Of a stretch of DNA of 64,000 bases, positions 1 to 10,279 are shown piece after piece (positions within the stretch are counted from its first letter, which is position 1; each line of letters begins with the position of its first letter). The position numbers and the translations under genes are program-made. This DNA comes from Zantedeschia hybrid cultivar (Eukaryota > Streptophyta > Magnoliopsida > Alismatales > Araceae). The notes below the pieces were generated by a model. The model was not told the origin of the DNA. It searched no databases and saw only the letters and a list, made by a program, of their open reading frames with translations. Location: contig JARZZO010000016.1 in assembly GCA_030544215.1 (NCBI GenBank), forward strand, positions 41,376,001 through 41,440,000, read 5' to 3'.

Positions 1-940
1 AGTTGTTTGTGAGTCGGATCATCTCTTTCTGCACGATGTGCCCTTATCCATCATGTCGGATCGGGCTTTGAGATTTACTTCTTAATTGTGGGAAGAGTCT
101 TTGGAAGACTTTGAGTACGCGGTTAGCCTTCAGCCCGGCCTATCATCCCGAGGCTGATGGGCGGTCAGAGGGGGGCCATTCGGATTTTAGAGGTTTTGCT
201 TGTGGCATGTTGCCTAGACTAAGGAGGTTCTTGGGAGCAGCATTGGTTTTCAGTAGGGTTTTGTGTACCATAGCAGTTACCACTCTAGCATTGGCATGAC
301 GCCTTTTGAGGCATTGTTTAGATGGATGTGTCGATCCCTTGTGATCTAGTCTGAGATTGGCAAGAGGCAGTTAGCAGGATCATGGTTGGTATGGCAGGGT
401 GCTTAGGTTGCCAGAGTTGTGCTATCATCGGTAAGAGACCGATTAAGTTTGAAGTTGGAGACCACGTGTTTTTCCAAGTCTCGCCCTCTATGGGTGTGAA
501 GAGATTTGAGAAGCAAGGTAAGCTGGGTCCGTGCCGTGCTGGGCCTCTTCCCGTTATTGCTCGAATTGAGGAAGATTACCAGCCAGCCTTGCCGTTCAGT
601 CTTGCGGGAGTGCACGATGCGTTTCGTGTTTCGTTGCAGAGGAGTGTTCTGGATCCGCCCCAGGTGTTAGAACTTTCAGGACTTGAGGTCGCTGAGGATT
701 TGTCCTTTCCAGAGTGTCTAGTGCGTTTTAAGAATCACTTGTGACAGGTCCTCCGGAACAAGGTTGCATCTGTGGACTGAGTATTCTGACAGTATCGTTC
801 CGGGAGCGAGGCGACCAGGGGGCGCGTGATTGAGATACTGGGAAGTAGTTCCCTACCCTTTTTGGTAAGTTCCCATGAGAGTTGGCAGTGGAGGCATTTT
901 CGCCCTCGTTACCTGTAGCAGGCAATTTCGGGGACGAAAT
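1..940 (+). pseudogene. 3' end of Tekay-like Ty3/gypsy pol: integrase remnant
   Basis: This is the tail of a polyprotein whose integrase would insert the element's cDNA. About 50-90 reads SDRALRFTS, matching the D..G.RFTS segment of the integrase core, and the following bases keep the usual 'aYHP..DG.SE' block across frameshifts. From about 420 to 700 one frame gives FEVGDHVFFQVSP and GVHDAFRVS, the GPY/F-type C-terminal module of chromoviruses. The last part before the LTR still encodes a FRGRNS-like end. Several frameshifts and stops break it, so it is a pseudogene. The rest of pol lies left of the window. The Tekay/Del assignment rests on the C-terminal motif string plus the LTR form, and is likely but not proven. 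Confidence 0.8.
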
Positions 941-945
941 TCTTT

Positions 946-958
946 AAGGGGGGGAGAA
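946..958 (+). other. Polypurine tract of the Tekay-like element
   Basis: A pure purine run (AAGGGGGGGAGAA) ends directly before the LTR start TGTAAGG. This is the expected primer site for plus-strand DNA synthesis and fixes the 3' LTR boundary. Confidence 0.8.
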
Positions 959-1048
959 TGTAAGGACTGAGGTTTCGGGTTCAGTTTTCGGGTCGGTTTC
1001 GGGCCGGATCCCCTGGGTCGGACCTTGAGGGGTCTTGAGAATTTCTTC

Positions 1049-1351
1049 TGAATGACGTCTATACATCACGATGCGTTTCAAACGGCGTCTTGATAGGTGG
1101 ACGCCATTTAGGCGATTTGCTGTTGCGCCACGTGGGCGGGTTTCGGGCCGCGAGAGTACGGCCCCTGTCTTGTCGTCTGAACGGCGTCCATGATGGACGA
1201 CGCAATTCAGACTGCCACCCTGCGATGTCAGTGTACGGTGCCTGACATGTCAGCTGAACGGCGTCCGTGGAGGTCGACGCGTTTCAGACAGTTGTCAGTA
1301 CGGCCCGTCCTGTCATCTGATAGGCGTCCTTCTCGCTCGACGCGTTTTAGG
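1049..1351. promoter_or_regulatory. Dyad array 1 (five TGAANGGCGTC-N10-GACGCNNTTCA modules)
   Basis: Left half-sites start at 1054, 1084, 1183, 1260 and 1323. Each is followed by exactly 10 variable bases and then the complementary half-site. The first two modules are chained, sharing TTTCAAAC between them. The array ends just before the pyrimidine-rich presumed leader. Function is unknown; a protein-binding array or an RNA hairpin series are both possible. Confidence 0.7.
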
Positions 1352-1899
1352 TAGTTTCTGATGACCCCCGCGAGCCCTCCTTTCTTTCCCTCATTTCTCA
1401 TCTTTCACTCTCTCTCCTCTCCCTCTCCGCCTCCTCCAATTCCACTCTTCCCCTTTCCCTTCCTCTTCTTCCTCTTCCACCACTCCAACGCCTCCCTACC
1501 TCTCGCCTCTGCCACCACCACTTCCTTCGCGGCGTCCCATTCTCCGGACGGCGGCCGACGTCCCGGCGGAGTGGCGACGTTCTCGGGGGTACCGGCAGCG
1601 GTCTGCGGTGCGGCGGTTCGGCGACACGGAGCCAGGAGGAGTTCAAGTATCCGGTAGGGGGACGAACCTTGTATGTGCTGCTCGTGCTTTCCTAGGCGTG
1701 TTTTGATGTGTTTTGGGCTAGATTGAGCATGTTTAGGGGGTGTTCTTGTGGGTATGGCCGTGTTCATGAACGTGGTTTCGTAGCATGTTGTGATGGATGA
1801 ACTTCTCTTCCTCCCCATTTCCGTTTTGGGGCTTTTTCGGGGCATTTGGGGTTAAGGGAGAAACCCTCGGTTCGAACCAGGGAACCAGGTTTCTGGCGC

Positions 1900-2379
1900 T
1901 AAACGGCGTCGTGCCTGGTCGACACCTTTTAGAAGGACGTCAGGGCAGTACGACGCGTTTTAGGACAGAAACCTCCCCTGTTCGAGGTTTCGCAGGTTAG
2001 GGGTTCTGGCGCTAAATGACGTCATGGGTGGTCGACGCCTTTTAGAAGGACGTCGGGACACCATGACGCCATTTAGGCAGGAAATCACCCCGACTTAGGG
2101 TCCGTCAGCTCGGGATTCTGGGACTAAAAGACGTCATGGGTGGGCGACGCGATTTGAATGGCGTCGGGTAACCATGACGCCTTTTAAGGCAGAAATCCCC
2201 TGAGTAATGTTTTCCTGAAATTCCTGGATTTCTTAGCTGAATGGCGTCGTTGGATGTCGACGCGTTTCAAAAGGCGACCGCTGGTGTCGACGCCTTTTAG
2301 GCCAGATTTCCGTGGCCTCTGTTTTATGAACCGGTTTAGGGAACTTGAATGGCGTCGGCCTCGGGCGACGCGATTCAGG
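1900..2379. promoter_or_regulatory. Dyad array 2 (nine modules)
   Basis: Nine further modules have left half-sites near 1905, 1936, 2018, 2049, 2129, 2158, 2244, 2270 and 2351. Again every spacer is 10 bp. Most are chained in pairs with an 8-9 bp A/T-rich link between modules. The equivalent array is present in the inverted solo LTR at 59096-59451. Confidence 0.7.
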
Positions 2380-3473
2380 ACAGAATAACACTAATTCATG
2401 CCAGTAAAATATATTCATACTGCTAGATAGTTGGTTAGTGCATGCTTTAGTATACTCAGATTCTTCGTGACCGGATGGCACTGCGTTGTGTGTAGTGCGA
2501 TCGCGGGCTTTTCATGTGACCGGATCGTACTGTGCCGGGTTTTGGTGTTTTGAGTTACTGTGGACCTGGAGTGACATTGTAGCGCTTTATCACCCTGTGC
2601 TGGTGGGGGCGTGAGCACAGCGCCGGTGGGGGCGTGGGCGGGGTGACGCCTAGTGAGAGAGGGTCACCTGGTGAACCCCGGGGTCAGCTAGTACCGGTGT
2701 CGGAGTGGTACATTCGGAGAGTCACTCATGCCTCAGTAGCCACCTGAGCCAGTTGGGCCGGAGTAGCTAGCGTGCTATCCGAGGGGTTACTGTTTGGTCT
2801 CAGCGGGTCGGTGTTTCCTACTTGTGCTTGTGTGGACGGCGTTTCCCACTTACGGCTGTGTGGTTGGTGTTTCCCACTTTCGGAGGAGTGGTTGATGTGT
2901 TTTGCCGAGACGGGAGTTGCAGGCTCCTTGATAGAATGATTTTAGAAATATGCATGTTACATTTCGAAGGCACATGGTTCATATCGAGATTTAGGAGTAG
3001 TGTGTTACAGCTTTACTTGTCTTATTATCTGTATCTTTGCTACTGCACTTGTGGGTGTGTGTGTGGGAGGCGGGGGATCGGATGATCCCTACTGAGCCCA
3101 ATTTTGGTGTGGCTCACTCCCTGCGTTTTCAGGTGTAGACCTTGTGGCGTGTGGCGGCGCGTGGTGTTCTCCTTGGTGTGCGGACCAGCAGCTATCTCAG
3201 TTCCCGGGGTATGCCCCGATGTTGTTGTACTTTATTTCTGCCTGTACTTAATTAATTTGTTGGACATGTAATTATTGTTGGACTGTGTACGGACATTATT
3301 ATTTTACTTCCTGCGCACTGTACCCCTTGTAGTCCGTGTGAATGTTATATTTAATCTTGTTTAACGCTTACTCCTCCAGATGTGTGTATAAGATCCTGGT
3401 ATGAACCTACAGTTAATAGGCCGACATCCATTTAGTGACCGGGTCTCTGGTCATAGGATGGCGGGTCGTTACA

Positions 3474-4467
3474 CTCTTGGTATAAGACTGGAGAGAGAAT
3501 GTCCTATGGATGTGTACACAGAAATCCCTGGCCAGGGTCAAATGAAAGAGATGTCTTTCTAGATATTAACTGTGTACTAGAATCCATCTAGATAATGCGA
3601 TAGAGGGTTTGACTATAAAACCATACCCTTGCGTTATTAGGACATTGCATGAGTGAAGGATTATATCTGTGCGGCATCTGCAGACGGAAAAGTTCAATTG
3701 AAGGGAACAGTATCCCTTATATCTTCTGGGATCATGAGGTAGTGTTTGGTGCTGTTCATGATCAGAAGGCCAAGTGAATTAATCATCGGATGATAATTTA
3801 CTTGTTTATTAAATTAATCATTTAACATATGATGTTTAAATATTAATTAATAAATATTAAACTCAAGAAACAGTTCTAAATTTAATGAGCCTGCAACCGG
3901 ACTGATATATGGGCCTAGAGGGTCACACACATAAGAGTTCTCGTCAGACAGTGAGAGATGTTAAATTTCATGCTTATCTGGGTTTTTGTGAAAAGCTGCA
4001 GGATAAACATGAAGATTTAATGGAGAATTATCCAAGGTCAAACTCTTGGATAATCATGAGGATTAACTCTTGTGCTTATCCTTATTTCTATATAAGGAGG
4101 GCCAAGGGGGAGGGGTAAAAAGTTAGTTGGACGAATTTTACTCCGCAGCTTCTCTCTCTCCTCTCTCTCTCTCCTTCTCTCTGTCTTGGAGTGGATCTGT
4201 CTCTCTCCGCGCATGGTGGATTTGAGATCTGGTCGGAGCACTCAAGTCGAGGAGGAAATCGCGTCTGCTGCGGGAACTCGTGTGGATACCTCTAGAGATC
4301 GTGCGCGTGCGCGATTACCGAGTCGGCATCATCTACGGGAGATTCGAAACCCCGCAAAGGTGAAGAATTGTTCTTCCCGCTTAGATTTTAATGTCCATTT
4401 TACGACCCCAGCAACCGATACAATGGAATCATTTTTATTTCCGCTGCATTCATGGCGATTCCTTACA
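3474..4467 (+). mobile_element. Copia-type LTR piece with TATA promoter
   Basis: This stretch has no coding content. It has LTR layout: an A/T-rich upstream part, TATATAA at 4089-4095, a CT-rich leader at about 4145-4185, and a short AT-rich end (around 4430-4467). The left end abuts the Tekay-like LTR, so the copia LTR is probably truncated or was the target into which that element inserted. Sequence homologous to element A starts at about 4468. The right end is approximate and no target duplication could be assigned. Confidence 0.45.
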
Positions 4468-5636
4468 GTTTTGACGGTATTCTTCTGAGATGTTTGGACG
4501 AAGATGAGCTTTGGAAGGTTATGGAAGGAGCTCACACTGGAATTTGTGGTGGCCACGTCAATGGACAAATGTTATCAAAAAAGATCCTTAGACAAAGATT
4601 TTACTGGCCAACTATGGAAGAAGACTGTGTAGGGTTTGTCCGTAGGTGTGCTAAGTGTCAACTTCACGCCGACAAGATCCATTCTCCCGCATCTTCACTC
4701 CATCTCGTTTCCTCCCCATGGCCTTTCTCCATGTGGGCTTTCGACATCATTGGACCTCTTGGTGATCCCAATTCCGACATTAAGCAAAAATTCTTCATTC
4801 TTACGGCAACGGAATATTTCACCAAGTGGGCAGAAGCCGAAGCTTACATAGAAGTCAAAGTGTCAACAGTTTACAAGTTTATCATGAAGAATATCATCAC
4901 AAGATTCAGAATTCCAAGCACCATCGTCACCGACAATGGACCACAGTTCATATCACAAGAGCTAAAGGACTTCTGCAACAGGTATAAGATTGCATTGCAT
5001 CATTCATCTCCATATTATCCATAAGGCAATGGCCAAGCAGAGGCAACTAACAAGACTTTGATAAAAATTATCAATAAAACGTGTAAATCCAATAAGTTTT
5101 CCAACTGCCTAGAGAAAATAATGGAAACTTTATGGGCATACCGAACTTCAATCCGCATGCCCACTGGGCAGAGTCCGTATTCCTTAACATTTGGAATGAA
5201 GGCGGTAGTTCCATATGAAGTCCTCATCCCATCCTTAAGAGTACAATTGAATAAGGAGTTTTCCATTGATAAGCATCGCTCAGCACTCTTAGCTCAATTG
5301 AAACTTTTAGACGAGAAAAGTTGGTCAGCCGCTAATCATACACGAGTATATCAGAACAGATTAGCACGTTTTTATCAAAAGAAAGTCATTGAACGAAAAT
5401 TCAAAGTTAGTGAAATGGTTGTCAAAAGAATCTTTGTAAAATCTGGTGATCCGCACTCTAAGCTCCAACCCAACTGGGAGGGACCTTATGTTATCTCGCA
5501 TGCTTTTCCTGGTAACGCCTATTGCTTAGTTAATGTAGAAGGGGAAGAGTTAACTCACCCTTGGAATGGTTTGTATCTAGGAAATACTACCCCTAGTTTA
5601 ATCAATCAGCATGGTGCAAGGACCAGTGGGGTCTGA
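4468..5636 (+). pseudogene. Integrase of element A, copy 1
   Basis: The encoded protein would be the C-terminal integrase of a Tat-type polyprotein, which joins the element's DNA into chromosomes. The zinc-binding part shows two His within GAHTGICGGH and the pair CAKC about 30 residues later. The core has AFDIIGPL (first Asp), TDNGPQF (second Asp) and NGQAEATN (Glu), so the catalytic D-D-E set is visible. The C-terminal part keeps the typical PNWEGPYV block. One in-frame TAA at 5022-5024, between the second Asp and the Glu, breaks it; the reading frame then continues unchanged to 5636. It is better preserved than the same region of copy 2 (61315-62400), which has several frameshifts. Confidence 0.85.
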
Positions 5637-6983
5637 AAATTTGAAATCTCAAATTCCCTTATTAATCTTTAATAATCTAATTCAAATGTATTATTGCACA
5701 CAAACACGTTTGGTTCATGGGTAACAAGAGATGTGAAGCCTGAAAAATACCGAAAGCTTGACTAAAAGTGGAAAAGTACAACTCATTCTTTTCAAAAGAA
5801 AACTTCTATTTTACTATCAGCCCGCTATGTCGAAACAAGGCTTAGAATAGACTACTGAAAATATCCACCATCTTAGTAGGAGGCCGTCATAAAAAAAAGG
5901 AGGAGATCCGCCCCACAAAAGAGCAAAAGAAAAAGCAAGGGCAAAGAGCCAACAAAATCAAAGGCCACTCAACATTACAAACGTTACCTCAAAAGGCCAC
6001 AAAATCAAATGAAAAAGGAGCGCAAGGTCGTTAAATACCCCGTAAAAGTGAAAATGACCGAACCGCAATGGATAATAAGGTAAAGGAGGGACATCTTTCT
6101 GAGTCTCCAGCATCTTCTTGCGAGCTTTCTAAACCCTTCATTCTAAAGAGGTGTACTCCAAACTTGAGGAATGGCTGAAGTTGACTAAGGGTCGGTTCAT
6201 CGAATAGGATCACGATCACGAACATATTTCAAGCACAATGAATCTGGATTAGGCTATTAAAGAATTATCTGGGAATTAAGTTAACAAAGAATCTACTCTT
6301 TTGATCCAAGTACCATACTGGTCCTTAGGTTAGTTAAATATTACAAAAACCATAAAAAAAATAAATACTTCAAAACCAAAAAATTGAATACTTCAAAACC
6401 AAAAAATTGAATATTTCAAAACTACAAAAAAATTGAATATCAAAACCACGAAAAAAATTGAATATTGCAAAAACCACGAAAAAAACTGAATATTGCAAAA
6501 ACCACAAAAAAAAACTGAACATGGTAAAACCCCAAAAATAATATTGGATTTTTTAAAAAAATTAAAATAAAAAATACAATTGCAAAACAAAAATATTTCA
6601 ATTAGCATTTGCTTGTCACATCACGTATGTTGCATCTTTTTTATTTTCAGTGAGCATTTACATGCTTGTATGTTGCATTTTACTGTTTATTTTCTTTTAA
6701 TTATCTTTATTTGCCTTCATTAAATAAAGACGTCGTCCTTTGACCCTTCTACCGAGGATAGGATCAAGTAGCCAGTTACTTAACTAGGCAAGGAGCTAAG
6801 CCTGAACAGATATTTAATTTGTTTATTTAAGCCATGTGCAGGTATGAAAAGAAAGTCAATAGAGAAAAGTATAAAGGCAACTCAAGAAATTCCATTCATA
6901 TATCAGAAGAGTTTATGTACAAGTGTAAATCCATCTACAGGACTTCAAAATGAAAAGAAAGTACAAGATGACAGCCATCACGG
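5637..6983 (+). other. 3' non-coding region of element A copy 1
   Basis: I see no gene here. It lies between the 3' end of pol (+) and the 3' end of the antisense gene (-). It is AT-rich and matches copy 2 in reverse (60775-61314 plus 37508-38319), including about 6050-6225 against 38160-38320. Small open frames on - (6031-6225, 6393-6608) are shadows of this conserved non-coding region. Confidence 0.6.
6345..6545. repeat. AT-rich minisatellite of element A
   Basis: About seven imperfect units of roughly 25-32 bp (core AAAAAATTGAATATTGCAA with AAACCAC). The same minisatellite is present inverted in copy 2 at about 37905-38045, so it belongs to the element. It lies between the converging ends of pol and the antisense gene. 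Confidence 0.75.
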
Positions 6984-9025
6984 CTAACTCTCTCCCGCGT
7001 CCTCGCCCAGCTGGCTCTGCGCCTCGTCTTGGACATCTGGTCCTCGTACTGGCGGTGGCGGTGGTCCCATGATGCTCGAACCAGCCTGGCCGGAGGATAC
7101 TACTATGCTGGTCGTGGAAGCACTCGCCTGTCCTCGATCCAATGCCCGCTGCCGCGCATGCTGGTATCGAGCCTCTATACTCTGACGCTCGTGCTTTGCC
7201 ACTGAAAGTCAGCCCTGGAGACTCTCCAATCGGGACCGGTCGCGATCCCTCTCCTCAGTCAGGATCTCCAGTCGAACCTGGAGTCGTGCAAGCTCGCGAG
7301 GAAGATCACCAGTGGAGAGCCTCGCCAATTGATCCTCCAACTCAGCAATCCGGACTGCTGAATCGCAAGCCTGTGCCAACTCAGCATCTCTCTCTTCAAG
7401 AGCCACGCAAAACTCTTGGACCTGCAGCAGAAGACATTGTTAGCCAACTGATCAAGCAAGCAAAACATACCATACAATAAACAAGTTGAAGATTTACCCG
7501 AGTAGCAGCATCTTCCTCAGCCTAAGTGGCTCGGCGAATGGCTAAAGCTTGCTGACTTCACAGGTCGGCAAGGGCGGCCTCATGAGCAGCATAAGAAGAT
7601 GAAGGACCAGCAGCAGTAGAAGATGAGGGAGTCGCCGCGTGGGTGTAAGCAGCACGCTGTAACAAAAGGAGACCACCGTTAGTGTACAAGTGTCAAAACA
7701 AATTAATAATAAAAAGGAAGCATTCATAATTCATGTTTCATTCATGCATATCATGCTTACCTGTTCATTTAGTTCCTTCTGCACCTACTCTAGCTGAGCC
7801 TCTACATCCTGGAGGTGGCCCCAGAGGGTAACGATGGTGGCGTCCCGTACATCCTACATATTCATACCAAACATGTCATGCATTTACAAAGATAAGCAAG
7901 ATAATTAACAAAATGAAAGATGCATTTATAGCATGCATATCATAATACTTACATCGAGATGGCGAGTAGTTGGAGGTGGGCCGCGTACTGGACCCGCTAG
8001 TGCTGCAGGTAAGCATCACTGATCGCCGCCTGCGAGTCTACCAGGATTCCATGCCGATGCCAGTCCTCGTGCTCGTCCGAGAATTTCACCATCCAATCGG
8101 TGCGGGCCTATTTACCCTACATGGTCCTCCCAATATCCTCCGAGATCTCCTCCTCCACCCACTCCTGATGCAGCCCTGGCGTCCGCATCACCAGCCTCAG
8201 GCGCAGGAGGGCTATCTCGTTCATGCAGTGTAGCCACACCTGGCGCCCGAATCGGCCTCGCCCCTACTCTACCCAGGACTGTCCTGCATCGTCCATACCA
8301 AGATATGGACGTCAAATAACCTGCATTCATATAGGTTAGTCACATTGCATATCACATATCAAATAATTAATAGAATGAATCAATAAACTATCTCTTGTTC
8401 AAAGCAATAAAAATTTAATAAGATGTAAATTCCAATATTCATCATTCAATCATTTTAACATTTAACAGACATGTTAATAAAATATCTAATTAAATTAATA
8501 CTCTAATAAAGCGTTTAATTAAATGTTTAAACATTATAATAAGCCATGAAACAATTAATAATTGAAAGAAAAGAATTAAAACTCACCAGCAGCTCTGGGT
8601 AGTCGAGGAACTGACGACGGAGGGCCGTCAGTTGATGATCCTGTGGCACCGTATCTACCACCGGATGCCAATGCCGGGCAAGCGGAACTACTGTCGGCTG
8701 TGAAGATGGCCTCGCTCGGCCCAAAGGGAAGTAATAGTAAGACCAAATATGCATATAAGAACATGTAGTTAGGGTCACATGCATTGCATAGTAAGCATTT
8801 AATGAAATAAACAAAAATAAAATAAATTAAGTACCTAGCGCGAAGCCGCTGATGGTGGTTTTCCGGTCTGGTGTGACGGCGGAGAGGTCAGTGAAGAGGT
8901 GGGCCAGAAGGGCTGCACCCCAGGCATACTCGCCTAGATGGTCTAAATCGGTAAGGAGACTCGAGAAGCGACAATGGATGTAGTCGTACTTCGTCCCAAA
9001 GAGAAGCCTACTAAAGAAAACGACT
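6984..9025 (-). pseudogene. Antisense PMD / coiled-coil gene, copy 1 (six visible exons)
   Basis: This is an intron-bearing gene running opposite to pol. Exons on - by comparison with copy 2: 9025-8835 (end of the PMD part, with LLFGTK and AYAWGAAL-like motif EYAWGAALLAHLF), 8748-8587, 8320-7953, 7853-7761, 7656-7498 and 7421-6984. Most introns start GTAAG/GTGAG and end AG. The acceptor before 8748 is lost (AT instead of AG). The 162-nt and 93-nt exons have exactly the same lengths in copy 2. The last exon encodes a charged coiled coil (for example LEERDAELAQ) followed by a Gly/Pro-rich tail. In-frame stops occur in the exons at 8320-7953, 7853-7761 and 7656-7498. PMD proteins (the MAIN/MAIL1 type) are known both in hosts and in transposons; this copy is a transposon passenger. 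The 5' exons are lost. Confidence 0.75.
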
Positions 9026-9089
9026 AATAATGTTGATGATACTATTCCATTTGTACCTGAAGGTGAAGAACGATTGTATGTTTTCTAAC

Positions 9090-10240
9090 AGATGTTGGTA
9101 TTGGTGGGGGAATTTTTTGGTCTGAAAATAAATTTTTAGAACAGCCACATTGTGGGGGACCAAAGGGGTATCTAAGGGCCACTATGATATTGGGGTACTG
9201 CGTTGGGGAATTTCCTATCACCTATCTAGGCCTCCCATTATTACCTAGGGCAATTCATTGTAAAGATTGGAGTCACGTAATCAACAAGTTTGAGAGGTGC
9301 CCAGTAGGCTTGAAAGGGAAGCTTTTGTCTCATAGTGGGAGAATAATTCTCTGTAAAGCGGTCTTCTCAAGCATTGCCACTTATTTCCATCACTATTCAG
9401 AACCCTGAAGTCTTTTGTGAGGAAGTTGGAATCAATTCAACATAGATCCTTTTGGCTTTGGAGTGGAGAGAAGACTAGGGCAGCATAATGTTTAGTGCAA
9501 TAAAATTTGCAAGGATAGAATCTTGGTGGCTGGAGATCATGGGCAGTGAAGACTTGAATTCAATGCCGCTCTATTAATGGCCATAAAAAGTGATAAAAAA
9601 ACAATGGTATTTTGCTGCAAACCATAAACGGAAGTCAGCCAAGTATGGGATCTGCTTCCTTCGATGTCTAGCAAACTCTCACATTTGAGTAGTTCAAGTT
9701 TGGAGGGCAATGGATGTTTCAGAAGAATTACCTTCTCTTTTTGCATGTGCTGTGAACTACGAAGCTTCAGATAGAGTTGTGTCTAGGTGGAGGGAAAGTT
9801 GGTACCCCACTTGAGGCAGAATCTTTCAAATGAAGAGATTCATCACTTTGAGGACCTATTGGACCATCTGGAAGGGGTATCTGTCCAACATGATGAGGCA
9901 AGGAAGTGGAGTTGGAGGTGGGATAAGAACAGTTCTTTTCTATGGAACCAGCATACATGTTCATTGTGGATGGGGAGGTCTACTTCCCCATGTTCAGAGA
10001 AGTTTGATACTCACTCTTATCCACGACCAACAGAGTTGTCAAATTTTGCAACTTAAGGATTGGGTGTACTACCATACTAGAAGGTACAAGGACACTAACT
10101 TGCTACACCAACAAAAGCTCCCCAACCAAGAGGAAAATGTTAGGGAACGTGGGCTTTCTTGTATTAAGCCATCCATCATAGTTTTTATTATACAATCGAC
10201 GACCTCCAAATGTTCTAACCTTCTATATGTGAGCATGTAG
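9090..10240 (+). pseudogene. L1-type LINE ORF2 fragment (RT C-terminus and zf-RVT region)
   Basis: At 9184-9408 the + strand encodes FPITYLGLPLL and GRIILCKAVFSS, the conserved stretch after the reverse transcriptase core in plant L1 ORF2. Further on, EEIHHFEDLLDHLEG and WRWDKNSSF match the linker before the zf-RVT domain. Frameshifts and stops are frequent. The RT catalytic core and the 3' poly(A) are absent, so this is a short dead fragment, unrelated in position to the longer LINE at 21940-27190. Confidence 0.65.
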
Positions 10241-10279
10241 TACATAGTGCCTTTGGAATATCTTATGACATTCTTACAT

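Larger units (their letters stand above)
959..3473 (+). mobile_element. 3' LTR of Tekay-like Ty3/gypsy element (2515 bp)
   Basis: The LTR starts TGTAAGGACTG after the polypurine tract and ends GGGTCGTTACA, so the ends are TGTAA...TTACA. The same family occurs in reverse orientation as a solo LTR at 57713-60423, which confirms both ends. It holds two clusters of a GCGTC/GACGC dyad, a pyrimidine-rich block at about 1377-1500 that resembles a transcript leader, and a G-rich stretch near 2597-2645. Open frames inside it (for example 1361-1657) are low-complexity and are not genes. Confidence 0.85.
4468..9025 (+). mobile_element. Element A, copy 1: truncated Tat-lineage Ty3/gypsy element
   Basis: This segment runs from integrase (4468-5636) through an AT-rich 3' region with a minisatellite into an antisense PMD gene (6984-9025, - strand). 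It matches, inverted, copy 2 at 61315-62400, 60770-61314, 37508-38319 and 32780-37507. Copy 1 is cut at both ends: gag, protease and RT are missing on the left; the start of the antisense gene and the 3' LTR are missing on the right. Confidence 0.8.

Noticed and set aside
1049..1351. Dyads as small foldback transposons (MITEs)
   Set aside because: Units are only about 34 bp, lack target duplications, are chained head to head with shared flanks and keep an exact 10-bp centre; MITE terminal repeats do not behave this way.
1361..1845. Open frames on both strands (Pro/Ser- or Arg-rich)
   Set aside because: They lie wholly inside an LTR, are low-complexity from a CT-rich stretch, and have no domain.
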